Positions 1-7,946 of a DNA stretch of 14,150 nt are shown here, in pieces. The translations under genes were made by a program, and so were the position numbers. This DNA comes from Oceanospirillaceae bacterium. Lineage in GTDB: Bacteria; Pseudomonadota; Gammaproteobacteria; Pseudomonadales; Balneatricaceae. The notes beneath the pieces are model-generated. The model ran no database searches. It had not been told where the DNA came from and was given only the letters and a program-made list of their open reading frames with translations. Numbering within the stretch: position 1 is the first letter of the stretch; each line of letters starts with the position of its first letter. The stretch lies in contig DNNY01000127.1 in assembly GCA_003497765.1 (NCBI GenBank), forward strand, positions 1 through 14,150, given 5' to 3'.

Positions 1-505
1 CCACCGCCTCATCAAGCATATTTTGGGCTTGCTCAGGTGTACGACCTTGCACGCGATAACCTCCCAGTTTATTTATGGCCTGTGGTGTAAGACCTAAATG
101 GGCACAAACTGGGATACCTTGTTCGTATAATTTGGCCACTGTATCTTGCAGCCAGAGACCACCTTCTAACTTAACAATTTGTGCACCTGCTTGCATAAGA
201 GCGGTGGCATTAGTCATGGCTTGTTCGATAGTGCGATAGGTCATAAAAGGCATATCGGCCATAATCAGACAGTGCTGATTACCTGCTTTTACACAATGGG
301 TATGGTAAACCATATCGTCAATATCGACCGGCAAAGTAGAGTCCTGCCCTTGCAATACCATGCCAAGCGAGTCACCAACTAAAATCATATCTAAACCCGC
401 GGCATTGAGCCAATGGGTAAAGGTTGCATCATAACTGGTGAGGCAAGTGATCTTTTCGCCTCTCTGCTTCATGGAAGAGAGTGTGTGCAGAGTTGTTTGT
501 GCCAT
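1..505 (-). CDS. panB: 3-methyl-2-oxobutanoate hydroxymethyltransferase, C-terminus cut by window edge
   Basis: PanB transfers a hydroxymethyl group from 5,10-methylene-THF to 2-oxoisovalerate to make ketopantoate, the first committed step of pantothenate (vitamin B5 and CoA) synthesis in the cytoplasm. I translated it by hand from the ATG at 505-503; 168 codons lie in the window and the frame stays open through base 1. Family motifs are clear: LVGDSLGM near residues 42-49, then GQDSTLP, ADMPFM (83-88), KLEGG (112-116) and [11 protein letters not shown]. Residues D45, D84 and E114 sit at the positions of the magnesium ligands of the E. coli enzyme. The later catalytic glutamate lies outside the window. 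A GAGAACGG sequence upstream is a plausible ribosome site. The start is 26 bases after the folK stop, so it is probably the distal gene of the dksA-to-panB cluster, and panC would be expected next. Identification is firm. Confidence 0.97.
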   Translation of the reverse strand, partial: MAQTTLHTLSSMKQRGEKITCLTSYDATFTHWLNAAGLDMILVGDSLGMVLQGQDSTLPVDIDDMVYHTHCVKAGNQHCLIMADMPFMTYRTIEQAMTNATALMQAGAQIVKLEGGLWLQDTVAKLYEQGIPVCAHLGLTPQAINKLGGYRVQGRTPEQAQNMLDEAV

Positions 506-531
506 GTTACCGTTCTCAGAGTTTAGGGTTA

Positions 532-1017
532 TTATACGGCTAGCTTAACTAAATCGGCTAGTGGGCAATCTTGTAATAATTGCTGCAGGCTAGTGCCATT
601 GGGCAAACTTAGTGTTGAGTTTATTTCAGCTAGTGGGTAAAGGACAAAATTTCTTTGTGTAAGCCCAGGATGAGGGACTTGCAAGCGAGCATGATCAATC
701 GTTTCCTGATTGTAGAGCAACATATCTAGATCGAGGGTGCGTGGCCCCCAGTGTTGCTTGCGCACCCGCCTGTGCAAGTGTTCGAGTTTTTGTAAGGCAT
801 CGAGTAGGGATAGGGGCTCAAGATCAGTGCTCAAATGCACCACAGCATTAATATAATCTGGTTGATTCTGAGGTCCCATGGGCTTGCTGGCATAAAGACT
901 AGACGCCTTGAGCAATTGGCAATGGGGTAAATTGCCCAGTTCATGTATAGCCTGTTGCACCTGATCCACTGGGGCCTCAAGGTTGCTGCCTATACCAATA
1001 TAGGCATTGTGTTTCAT
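532..1017 (-). CDS. folK: 2-amino-4-hydroxy-6-hydroxymethyldihydropteridine pyrophosphokinase (HPPK)
   Basis: FolK transfers pyrophosphate from ATP to 6-hydroxymethyl-7,8-dihydropterin, the step before dihydropteroate synthase in folate synthesis. The 161-residue protein has the usual length. Visible motifs are YIGIGSNL at residues 6-13, the family signature [13 protein letters not shown] at 90-102 with the magnesium-binding aspartates D96 and D98, and [19 protein letters not shown] near the C-terminus. The ATG overlaps the pcnB stop as ATGA (a four-base overlap), which suggests translational coupling to pcnB. pcnB-folK followed by panB is the common gammaproteobacterial order. No separate promoter is evident. 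Confidence 0.97.
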   Translation of the reverse strand: MKHNAYIGIGSNLEAPVDQVQQAIHELGNLPHCQLLKASSLYASKPMGPQNQPDYINAVVHLSTDLEPLSLLDALQKLEHLHRRVRKQHWGPRTLDLDMLLYNQETIDHARLQVPHPGLTQRNFVLYPLAEINSTLSLPNGTSLQQLLQDCPLADLVKLAV

Positions 1018-2393
1018 GCTTGATTACTCGAATCAGACTGATGATTGGTTGGTTTACGCTTACGTTTAGGGCGCGGCGCTTTACCTAATACTTTGCTCAT
1101 TTCGAGACGTTGCTCGTCACTCCCATACTGGAAGCGTGTCCACCACTCGCCAAGGCCATCTAAATCTTCACCACTGGCCTCGCGGATAAGCAAAAAGTCA
1201 TAGCCAGCCCGAAAACGCTTATGTTCCAATAATTGCTCTGCGCGGTTGCCATGACGTCGTGGTAACCGTAATTGCATATCCCAGATTTCTTTCATAGGGG
1301 TGCTAAAGCGCCGAGGTATAGATGTGCTCCTAACCTGCTCTTGAATAACATCTTGTGCTGCTTGATGGAGGGCGGGCAAGGGTGGCATATTGTTAATTTT
1401 TGCTACCCGCGATTGCAAGGGCGCCCATAGTAAGGCGGCTAATAAAAAGGCTGGCGTTACACTTTTACCGTGGCCAATTCGTTCATCTGAGTTGCGCAGA
1501 GCCCGCAGAATAAATGTTTCCACCAACTGTTGTTCACTTTGATCAGCTTCAATAGCTGCTTGTGTTGCTGGAAACAAATAGCGGAACAAATTATAGTCTT
1601 GCAATAATTCGTAAGTAGCTTCTCCTTGACCCGCCAAAAACAGTTTTAAAATTTCTTCAAACATACGGGCTGCAGGAATAGGCTGCAACAGGTGACCTAG
1701 CTCATCAATTGGATCCCCTGTTTGGTCAGCAATATCAAAATCCAATTTGGCAGCAAAGCGAATAGCACGCAACATGCGCACAGGATCTTCACGATAGCGT
1801 TCGTAGGGTTCGCCTATAATGCGAATCGTTCGACTTTGAATATCAGCTGCACCATTAGCAAAATCATGTATTGTAAAGCCATCAATATTGTAATACATGG
1901 CATTGATGGTGAAGTCACGGCGTTGGGCGTCCTCATCAACAGTGCCATAGACATTGTCACGAGTTAGCATGCCACTCTCTGACTGACGTGCTTCGGTACC
2001 ATTGTTATCACCATTATGGCTTGCCCGAAAAGTCGCTACTTCAATAATTTCTCGACCAAAGCGCACATGCACTAGGCGAAAACGTCGGCCTATAAGAATG
2101 GAGTTACGAAATAGCTTATGAACTTGTTCAGGATGGGCGTCCGTAGCAATATCAAAGTCTTTTGGTTGGCCACCTAACAGCAGGTCACGGACACCACCAC
2201 CCACAAGATAGGCTTGGTAGCCGGCGTCCTTAAGGCGATAGAGTACCTTAAGCGCATTATCACTAATATCTCGGCGGCTTATACCATGTTGGTCACGGGG
2301 TATAACTCGAGGACCACTGGTCGCCTCATCAACTGGCTCGCGAGCAGTATTTTGGCCGAATAATATATCCATTAATTTGTTAATAAAACCCAT
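1014..2393 (-). CDS. pcnB: poly(A) polymerase I
   Basis: PcnB adds poly(A) tails to RNA 3' ends and so marks RNAs for decay; in E. coli it controls ColE1-type plasmid copy number through RNA I. At 459 residues it matches the E. coli length. It is a class II nucleotidyltransferase: GGGVRD at residues 65-70, the catalytic pair D79/D81 in KDFDIAT, RRDFTINAMYYN at 158-169 and the REDPVRMLRAIRFAAK block at 201-216. The lysine/arginine-rich tail from about residue 434 (PRPKRKRK) is typical of poly(A) polymerases rather than CCA-adding enzymes, as is folK next door. The ATG at 2393 is the only standard start between an upstream in-frame stop and the conserved region, apart from Met8, and neither has a strong ribosome site. 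A 62-base gap separates it from gluQ, so an internal promoter is possible though none stands out. Confidence 0.95.
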   Translation of the reverse strand: MGFINKLMDILFGQNTAREPVDEATSGPRVIPRDQHGISRRDISDNALKVLYRLKDAGYQAYLVGGGVRDLLLGGQPKDFDIATDAHPEQVHKLFRNSILIGRRFRLVHVRFGREIIEVATFRASHNGDNNGTEARQSESGMLTRDNVYGTVDEDAQRRDFTINAMYYNIDGFTIHDFANGAADIQSRTIRIIGEPYERYREDPVRMLRAIRFAAKLDFDIADQTGDPIDELGHLLQPIPAARMFEEILKLFLAGQGEATYELLQDYNLFRYLFPATQAAIEADQSEQQLVETFILRALRNSDERIGHGKSVTPAFLLAALLWAPLQSRVAKINNMPPLPALHQAAQDVIQEQVRSTSIPRRFSTPMKEIWDMQLRLPRRHGNRAEQLLEHKRFRAGYDFLLIREASGEDLDGLGEWWTRFQYGSDEQRLEMSKVLGKAPRPKRKRKPTNHQSDSSNQA

Positions 2394-2455
2394 AGTTTTA
2401 TCGGTCGCAACCTTATCTTAGACCAAAGCTAATATTCTAACACGGCCACGGTAGA

Positions 2456-3382
2456 TCAGGGGAGAGGGGATTGTAAAAACGGCACTGGATCCTGATAAAA
2501 AGCGGGTACATTTTTGCGTTCCCATGCCCCTATAGACCAAGCTAATTGTTCTGCTACGGGAGCGCCCATAAGTTCGCCAGGTAGGTTTTGTCCCAGGCGT
2601 TGCAGAGCCTGACTCATTAATAGTGGCCCTTGGCTGGCAGATATGGCTTGAGCTAGATTTTGTTTGCTTAACTTTTGGCCAGTATCATTAATAATTAATG
2701 GGATATGACCATAGCTAGGTGTCGGAAGAGTAAGGCACTTTTGTAAAAACACCTGCCGCGGTGTTTGTTGGTAAAGGTCAGCACCGCGAATAATATGGGT
2801 AATACCTTGTTGGGCATCATCAACGACCACGGCTAGCTGGTAGGCAAAGAGCCCATCTTTACGTTGTAAAATAAAGTCCCCTACTTGCTGAGCTAGATTT
2901 TCCTCATAAGCGGGCAAAATAAGATCCTCAAAGCCAAGCTCCATGTTCGGAACCTTTATGCGCCATGCACTGGCTTGCTCAGAAGGTGTAAATTGATCAC
3001 GGCAATTGCCTGGGTAAATAGTTTTGGCTTGCAGTTGGCTGCGGCTACAAATACAAGGGTATAATAGATCTTGTTGCTGAAGTTGCGCTAAGGCATGCAA
3101 ATAAGATTGCTGTTGTTGGCTCTGATAGCAAATAGACCCATCCCAATGCATACCAAAGGCGTCTAAAGTGCGTAAAATATGATCACTAGCGCCATCTTGG
3201 CAACGGGGAGGATCAATATCTTCTATGCGCACCAGCCACTTTCCTTGGTGGGCGCGGGCATCTAAAAAACTTGCTAGGGCGGCGACTAAAGAGCCAAAGT
3301 GCAACGGGCCGCTGGGCGTAGGTGCAAAACGCCCAACATAGCCAGAAGTAGTTTTAGGCTGCGATTTATGCAGGTTCGCCAA
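2456..3382 (-). CDS. gluQ: glutamyl-Q tRNA(Asp) synthetase
   Basis: GluQ is a glutamyl-tRNA synthetase paralogue without the anticodon-binding domain. It attaches glutamate to the queuosine base at the wobble position of tRNA-Asp. The 308-residue protein matches the family. Visible are GRFAPTPSGPLHFGS at residues 17-31, where HFGS is the HIGH equivalent, a zinc site C110-x-C112...Y123...C127, and the KMSKS-like loop KLSKQ at 237-241. The start is TTG at 3382-3380; no ATG or GTG lies between the dksA stop and the conserved GRFAPTP motif, so TTG is the best choice, although the ribosome site is weak. Only three bases separate it from the dksA stop, which implies co-transcription and coupling. 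dksA-gluQ is a widely conserved pair. Confidence 0.95.
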   Translation of the reverse strand: MANLHKSQPKTTSGYVGRFAPTPSGPLHFGSLVAALASFLDARAHQGKWLVRIEDIDPPRCQDGASDHILRTLDAFGMHWDGSICYQSQQQQSYLHALAQLQQQDLLYPCICSRSQLQAKTIYPGNCRDQFTPSEQASAWRIKVPNMELGFEDLILPAYEENLAQQVGDFILQRKDGLFAYQLAVVVDDAQQGITHIIRGADLYQQTPRQVFLQKCLTLPTPSYGHIPLIINDTGQKLSKQNLAQAISASQGPLLMSQALQRLGQNLPGELMGAPVAEQLAWSIGAWERKNVPAFYQDPVPFLQSPLP

Positions 3383-3385
3383 GGT

Positions 3386-3817
3386 TTACTTGCCGAGTTG
3401 TTTCTCTTTGATTTCTGCTAAGGTTTTGCAGTCAATACAAAGGGTGGCTGTGGGGCGCGCTTCAAGTCGACGAATACCAATTTCAATACCGCAAGCTTCA
3501 CAATAGCCGTAATCATCACCTTCAATCATTTCCAAGGTGTCGTTGATTTTCTTTGTGAGTCGACGCTCACGATCCCGTGCCCGAAGCTCTAAAGAGAACT
3601 CTTCTTCTTGGCTCGCTCGATCACTAGGATCAGCAAAGTTAGCGCCATCTTCTTTTAAGTGGCTAACAGTGCGATCAACTTCTTCAGCCAGGTCCTGTTT
3701 CCAAGCTTGCAAAATATGCTTGAAGTGATCACGTTGAGCCTGATTCATATACTCTTCGTCGGCCTTGGCTTCGTAGGGCGTGAAGTGTTTCAGTAATGAT
3801 TCGTGATTTTCTGCCAT
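3386..3817 (-). CDS. dksA: RNA polymerase-binding transcription factor DksA
   Basis: DksA inserts a coiled coil into the secondary channel of RNA polymerase. With ppGpp it represses rRNA promoters and activates amino-acid promoters. The 143 residues are slightly fewer than the 151 of E. coli because the N-terminus is shorter. The coiled-coil tip DPSDRA keeps both aspartates (D63, D66) and the alanine (A68) that are needed for function in E. coli. The C-terminal zinc finger is complete: C106-x2-C109-x17-C127-x2-C130. This is therefore a zinc-containing, fully equipped DksA and not a cysteine-poor DksA2 paralogue. It is the first gene of the minus-strand cluster and faces sfsA across a 305-base gap with promoter candidates. 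The ribosome site before the ATG is weak. Confidence 0.97.
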   Translation of the reverse strand: MAENHESLLKHFTPYEAKADEEYMNQAQRDHFKHILQAWKQDLAEEVDRTVSHLKEDGANFADPSDRASQEEEFSLELRARDRERRLTKKINDTLEMIEGDDYGYCEACGIEIGIRRLEARPTATLCIDCKTLAEIKEKQLGK

Positions 3818-3867
3818 ATCATTCTACACTTAAAGTATATGGGCAGTCTTGGAGCAGCAATTTGAGG

Positions 3868-3882
3868 GACTTGCAGCAAGTC
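3868..3882. repeat. 15-base inverted repeat in the dksA leader
   Basis: Perfect seven-base arms GACTTGC and GCAAGTC flank a single central base. It lies about 50 bases upstream of the dksA ATG. It could be an operator for a dimeric regulator or a short hairpin in the dksA leader RNA. No T-run follows on either strand, so it does not look like an intrinsic terminator. Function unknown. Confidence 0.5.
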
Positions 3883-3954
3883 TACCCGGTTACGGTTGAA
3901 TTCAGGGCGATAAAACTACCAGATTTAATTACGTTTGGCTAGAGGCGTTTTTTA

Positions 3955-3983
3955 ATTAACGAAAAATCATCAATAGCTGTCAA
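3955..3983 (-). promoter_or_regulatory. candidate sigma-70 promoter for dksA cluster
   Basis: On the minus strand a perfect -35 box TTGACA (3983-3978) is followed after 17 bases by GTTAAT (3960-3955), four of six matches to TATAAT. A transcript from here would carry a leader of about 130 bases before the dksA ATG, including the 3868-3882 inverted repeat. A second, weaker candidate lies closer to the gene: TTGCTG (3860-3855) with TATACT (3839-3834), but its spacer is only 15 bases and it would leave a very short leader. The call rests on consensus matching only. Confidence 0.45.
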
Positions 3984-4122
3984 CTTGGTTAATAAGGGTG
4001 ATCCCAAAATGCACCTTAGATATTAATATAAATATGCACTTTTGCAATTACTTTGCAGTTGCTTACTAAGCCGGCCAGTGCCAGAATTAATGGTTATTTT
4101 GATGCCTTGCAGAACATAATAA

Positions 4123-4842
4123 ATGAACTTCAATCCACCTTTACAAGAAGCTGTATTAAGCCAACGTTACAAACGCTTTTTGGCTGACGTCACAACCCAT
4201 AATGGCACAAAGCTTACTTTACATTGCCCTAATACTGGCTCCATGGCTGCCTGTGCTGAGCCGGGTAGTCGGGTATGGTATTGGCAGTCGGATAATACCA
4301 AGCGTAAATACCCTTGCACTTGGGAGTTAGTGGAGGTAGATGGGCAATACCTGGCTTGTATCAATACCCAGCGAGCTAATGCCCTAGTGGTCGAAGCCAT
4401 AAACAATGGCACTATTGTGGCTTTACAAGGTTATTCAGACTTGCAGCAAGAGGTAGCCTTTGGGCAAGAAAGGAGTCGTATCGATATTTTCTTGCAAGGT
4501 GGCGGGCCAGACTGTTATGTAGAGGTGAAAAATGTCACTTGGTGGCGTGGTCATGGGCGCGGTGAGTTTCCTGATGCCGTTACTGACCGTGGGCGTAAAC
4601 ATTTACGTGAATTAGCAGCTATGGCCACAGCAGGCCAGCGGGCAGTGTTAGTATTTTGTGCTGCCCATACTGGTATTGAGGTGGTGGCGCCAGCGTGGGA
4701 CAAGGATCCACACTATGCAGAGGCACTAATTGCAGCGGTAGCTGCCGGTGTGGAAGTCTATGCCTATGGTGCTGATATCAGTCCGCAAAGTATAGGCTTA
4801 AGTAGGCCATTGCCAGTTATATTGGATAAACCTAAGCTGTAG
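4123..4842 (+). CDS. sfsA: SfsA family DNA-binding / nuclease-like protein
   Basis: SfsA was named for stimulating maltose genes in E. coli and binds DNA non-specifically. Its true cellular role is not settled. The 239 residues match the family (234 in E. coli). Recognisable blocks are RYKRFLADV at 15-23, LHCPNTGSM at 33-41, SDNTKRKYPCTWEL at 56-69, ERSRIDIFLQ at 116-125 and FPDAVTDRG...KHLREL at 149-164. D121 with E134 and K136 in CYVEVKNVT form a PD-(D/E)xK-like nuclease core behind an N-terminal OB-like domain. The ATG gives the expected family N-terminus (MNFNPPL), although the ribosome site is poor. Here the gene is divergent from dksA, whereas in E. coli both point the same way. A 169-base gap follows before mrcB. 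Confidence 0.95.
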   Translation: MNFNPPLQEAVLSQRYKRFLADVTTHNGTKLTLHCPNTGSMAACAEPGSRVWYWQSDNTKRKYPCTWELVEVDGQYLACINTQRANALVVEAINNGTIVALQGYSDLQQEVAFGQERSRIDIFLQGGGPDCYVEVKNVTWWRGHGRGEFPDAVTDRGRKHLRELAAMATAGQRAVLVFCAAHTGIEVVAPAWDKDPHYAEALIAAVAAGVEVYAYGADISPQSIGLSRPLPVILDKPKL

Positions 4843-4872
4843 AGACAAAAGTAACTATCGACAGGAACCTTA

Positions 4873-4906
4873 GTTGCCGCCATTTATCTAATAGTATGGC
4901 GACAAT
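4873..4906. other. stem-loop downstream of sfsA
   Basis: The arms TTGCCGCCAT (4874-4883) and ATGGCGACAA (4896-4905) pair over ten positions with one mismatch and enclose a 12-base loop. A G-T pair can be added outside. It lies 31 bases after the sfsA stop, where a terminator would be expected, but no T-run follows. It may act as an mRNA 3'-end stabiliser or a weak terminator. Confidence 0.4.
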
Positions 4907-4958
4907 AATAATGGCTCCGTGAGTTGCAGCAATTGACCCCATGGATATGGAGCAAGTG

Positions 4959-4974
4959 GCCATCTAAAGATGGC
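4959..4974. other. short perfect hairpin in the mrcB upstream region
   Basis: GCCATC and GATGGC flank a TAAA tetraloop, a perfect six-base stem. It lies 37 bases before the mrcB start and immediately ahead of the 12-base palindrome at 4981-4992. No T-run follows. If transcribed, it would sit in the mrcB leader. Confidence 0.4.
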
Positions 4975-4980
4975 AATATG

Positions 4981-4992
4981 ATGCTTAAGCAT
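4981..4992. repeat. 12-base perfect palindrome upstream of mrcB
   Basis: ATGCTTAAGCAT is a perfect palindrome ending 19 bases before the mrcB GTG and nine bases before its GGAG ribosome site. It could be a regulator-binding site or a leader hairpin. No known operator consensus was recognised. Confidence 0.45.
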
Positions 4993-5011
4993 TGTTACAA
5001 TGGAGAAATAG

Positions 5012-7240
5012 GTGGCTCAGCATCCCCACAAAGCAAATAAGTTCTGGCGTTTTTTTTGGCAACTCTTAACTGTCTTGGCAGTGTGTACCTTAGTCTTATT
5101 GATTTGGTTAGATGCACAGGTAAGACACCGGTTTGAAGGTCATCGCTGGACCCTGCCAGCCAAAGTCTATGCTCGCCCTCTTGAACTTTATGTGGGTAAA
5201 CAACTTGCCGATGGTCAATTAGCCTATGAACTCCAGCAATTAGGTTATCGGGCGGTACAACAACTACATAAACCAGGCCAATATCGTTTACACAACAATA
5301 GACTAGAGATTTATACCCGAGGCTTTCACTTTGTTGATGCTAGTGAGGTAAGTAATCGGCAAGAGGTAATACTGCAAGCAGGACGTATTTTGTCTATGAA
5401 TGATACACAGGGCGAAGATTTACATTTGATCCGTCTTGAACCGCAGCTAATTGGCGGTATATATCCATCCCATAATGAAGATCGGGAGTTGGTGCAATTG
5501 GATGATCTTCCCGCAGGCTTTATACAAACCCTATTAGCCGTAGAGGATCGTAGCTATTACGAACATCTAGGGATATCACCTGCAGGTATTGCTCGGGCGA
5601 TAGCGGTTAACTTTAAAGCAGGTCGCATAGTCCAGGGTGGCAGTACTATTACTCAACAGCTAGTAAAAAACTTTTACCTTAGTGCAGAACAAACACTATG
5701 GCGTAAATTAATCGAAGCGCCCATGGCCTTATTGCTCAATAATCATTACAGCAAAGATGAAATACTTGAAGTTTATTTAAATGAGGTTTTTCTCGGGCAA
5801 CAAGGTAAGCGCGCCATTCATGGTTTTGGACTGGCTAGTTGGTATTACTTTGGTCAGCCACTTAATGAGCTCGCCTTGCATCAAACAGCTTTATTAGTTG
5901 GGATGATTAAAGGTCCTTCTTATTACAACCCTAAACGTTACCCTCAACGCGCTAAACAACGGCGCGATCTGGTACTAAAAACTCTAGCAGATGTGGGTAT
6001 GATCTCTGAGACCGAGATGCAAGACTTACAAACTAAGCCGCTACAGCTTACTAAGGTAACCCAATATAGCCGCTATCCAGCTTATATGGATTTGGTACGC
6101 CAGCAATTGCAACAAGCTTACAAAGCTAATGATCTAAGTAATCAGGGCTTGCGGGTATTTACCACTATTGATCCATGGGCACAGTATCAAGCTAATAAGG
6201 CTATGAAAAATAGTCTTAGCAGTTTAACTAAGCAATATGGTGAACAAAACAAGTTACAGGCTGCTTTGGTTTTATCACAACGGCATAATGGTGAAGTGCT
6301 TGCCGTCGTGGGCGACCGCGATGGTGGCTATGCCGGCCACAATTGGGCTTTGGACGATAGCCGTCAAGTTGGCTCTCTACTTAAGCCCATTATCCATTTG
6401 ACTGCGTTGGCCAGTGAACGATTTCATTTGTTGAGTCCTTTGGATGATTCACCCCTAACTATTCCACAGCCTGATGGAAGTGTCTGGCAACCAGCCAATT
6501 ATGATGGTCAGTCCCACGGTGTGGTGCCCATGTATCAAGCTTTAGTTAAGTCCTACAATATTGCCAATGTACGTTTGGGTATGAGTTTGGGTGTAGATAA
6601 GGTGTTGGAACAGCTATCGGCCCTAGGTGTTAAGCAAAACTGGGAGCCCTATCCAAGTCGACTTTTGGGTGCCCTAGAGCTATCGCCTATGGAGGTTAAT
6701 CAGGTATATCAAACCATGGCTAATAATGGCTTTTATAATCCATTGTCTATTGTGCGCGATGTAACCAAAGCCAATGGTCAGCTGTTAAGTCACTATCCTT
6801 ATCAAGTTAGCCAAGCGGCAGACCTCCAAGCCACCTATATACTCCAGCAAGAATTAGCCTTAATTGGACGTCAGGGTACTGCCAAAGGAGCCTATGCATA
6901 TCTGCCTGCAGAACAAATAGTAGCTGGCAAAACAGGTACCACCAATGATCAGCGCGATAGCTGGTTTTCAGGTTTTAGTGGGCGTCATGTAGCCACAGTT
7001 TGGATGGGCAATACCGACGCTACTCCCACCCCTTTAACAGGCTCAAGTGGTGCTTTACAGGTATGGGCTCGTCTGCTGTCAAAGCTACCCTATGAGAAAG
7101 ATGAGGTGAGCCAGCCCCCTGGCGTAGATTGGTTTCGCACTAATGCAACCACGGGGGCAATTATTGATGCTGACTGTGAAGGTCTAGTATTACCCTTTAA
7201 CCAAACACGGCCGCCTGCAAAAGCTAATTGTGGTAATTAG
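5012..7240 (+). CDS. mrcB: bifunctional penicillin-binding protein 1b (glycosyltransferase/transpeptidase)
   Basis: PBP1b polymerises lipid II into glycan strands and cross-links them in the periplasm, anchored in the inner membrane. The 742-residue protein has a short basic cytoplasmic tail, one membrane segment (about 13-33) and a UB2H-type region (about 55-150). The GT51 glycosyltransferase follows, with VEDRSYYEH including catalytic E178, GGSTITQQLVKN at 209-220 and KDEILEVYLNEVFLGQ at 248-263. The transpeptidase domain has SLLK (S455 nucleophile, K458), SYN (514-516) and KTG (640-642). All catalytic motifs are intact. The UB2H region marks PBP1b rather than PBP1a. It is shorter than E. 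coli PBP1b (844), mainly at the ends. The start is GTG, supported by GGAG six bases upstream. The likely activator gene lies 34 bases downstream. An eight-T run at 5050-5057 falls early in the reading frame, which is intact. Confidence 0.96.
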   Translation: MAQHPHKANKFWRFFWQLLTVLAVCTLVLLIWLDAQVRHRFEGHRWTLPAKVYARPLELYVGKQLADGQLAYELQQLGYRAVQQLHKPGQYRLHNNRLEIYTRGFHFVDASEVSNRQEVILQAGRILSMNDTQGEDLHLIRLEPQLIGGIYPSHNEDRELVQLDDLPAGFIQTLLAVEDRSYYEHLGISPAGIARAIAVNFKAGRIVQGGSTITQQLVKNFYLSAEQTLWRKLIEAPMALLLNNHYSKDEILEVYLNEVFLGQQGKRAIHGFGLASWYYFGQPLNELALHQTALLVGMIKGPSYYNPKRYPQRAKQRRDLVLKTLADVGMISETEMQDLQTKPLQLTKVTQYSRYPAYMDLVRQQLQQAYKANDLSNQGLRVFTTIDPWAQYQANKAMKNSLSSLTKQYGEQNKLQAALVLSQRHNGEVLAVVGDRDGGYAGHNWALDDSRQVGSLLKPIIHLTALASERFHLLSPLDDSPLTIPQPDGSVWQPANYDGQSHGVVPMYQALVKSYNIANVRLGMSLGVDKVLEQLSALGVKQNWEPYPSRLLGALELSPMEVNQVYQTMANNGFYNPLSIVRDVTKANGQLLSHYPYQVSQAADLQATYILQQELALIGRQGTAKGAYAYLPAEQIVAGKTGTTNDQRDSWFSGFSGRHVATVWMGNTDATPTPLTGSSGALQVWARLLSKLPYEKDEVSQPPGVDWFRTNATTGAIIDADCEGLVLPFNQTRPPAKANCGN

Positions 7241-7274
7241 TTGCTCTTAACATAAATCGCAAAAGGATTACTTT

Positions 7275-7940
7275 GTGCTACCAACATCTATTCAATTTCA
7301 ACTCTTTAAGACAACTATTTTTCATCTTAAACAGGTGCTTGTTATTCTGTCCCTTGGCGCTTTGCTGTCTGCTTGTGCCTTAGGACCAGTGGCATCACCT
7401 GCCGTGGAAGAACGAAGTTTGGATACCTATCCGCAACCCGTTAAAGCTGGACCACCCTTAACAAGTAGCCCCATGGTAGATAAGATAGCCACACCTAGCG
7501 CAACTGATTTGTCTAATTTAAGCGTCGATAAGTTTAATAGTGCTGGTGCTCAGGCACCCACGCTCACGCCTAGAACACCTGTGGCAACACCTAGCTTAAG
7601 CTTATCTCTGGCCAGTCAGGAAGTAGTAGAGCAATTAGTATTGCAGGCGGATACTGCTAAGGCCAACAATGAGCTTGAAATAGCAGTGATTAAATTGCAA
7701 CAGGCGCAACGCATTGCCCCACAGGAACCCAAAGTATATGCCCGCCTAGCCGCTTTATACTTAGCCGATGGTCAAGCTGTGCGAGCCGAACAATTGGCTC
7801 GTAAGGGCTTGTCTTTGGTTGCCAACCAGCCAACTTATGGCGACTTTTTCTGGCGTTTAATTGCCGCTAGTCGCCGCTATCAAGGTGACATTGAAGGTGA
7901 GCAAGCAGCTTTGTCTAGGGCAGCACAACTTGCTCAATAA
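7275..7940 (+). CDS. TPR-containing outer-membrane lipoprotein, probable PBP1b activator of LpoP type
   Basis: The 221-residue protein has a lipoprotein signal: a basic start, a hydrophobic stretch at about 20-31 and the lipobox LLSAC with the lipidated cysteine at C34. Alanine at +2 predicts outer-membrane sorting. A low-complexity linker rich in Pro, Thr and Ser (about 35-113) could span the periplasm. The C-terminus (about 116-220) is helical with TPR-like repeats, for example YARLAALYLADGQAVRAEQLARKGL at 155-179. In Pseudomonas a TPR lipoprotein, LpoP, encoded beside mrcB activates PBP1b in place of LpoB. Matching architecture and position 34 bases after mrcB make this the likely equivalent; the link is inferred. 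The GTG start is chosen because AAGGA lies eight bases upstream and no better start fits the signal peptide. The stop is six bases from the convergent gene. Confidence 0.8.
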   Translation: MLPTSIQFQLFKTTIFHLKQVLVILSLGALLSACALGPVASPAVEERSLDTYPQPVKAGPPLTSSPMVDKIATPSATDLSNLSVDKFNSAGAQAPTLTPRTPVATPSLSLSLASQEVVEQLVLQADTAKANNELEIAVIKLQQAQRIAPQEPKVYARLAALYLADGQAVRAEQLARKGLSLVANQPTYGDFFWRLIAASRRYQGDIEGEQAALSRAAQLAQ

Positions 7941-7946
7941 GTCTGC

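Larger units (their letters stand above)
3818..4122. other. divergent intergenic region between dksA and sfsA
   Basis: This 305-base gap holds no gene. It contains the dksA promoter candidates, the 15-base inverted repeat at 3868-3882 and an AT-rich central part with two ATGCAC copies about 25 bases apart near 4008-4037. No clear sigma-70 promoter for sfsA was found. A five-codon ATG frame at 4102-4119 sits just before sfsA but has no ribosome site and is probably chance. Confidence 0.6.

Noticed and set aside
179..382. Plus-strand open frame at the left edge
   Set aside because: It is antisense to panB, which is clearly coding on the minus strand.
4102..4119. Five-codon leader peptide frame before sfsA
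   Set aside because: No ribosome site and no attenuator-like structure; ATG-to-stop frames this short are common by chance.
4167..4412. Minus-strand open frame inside sfsA
   Set aside because: Antisense shadow of a conserved gene.
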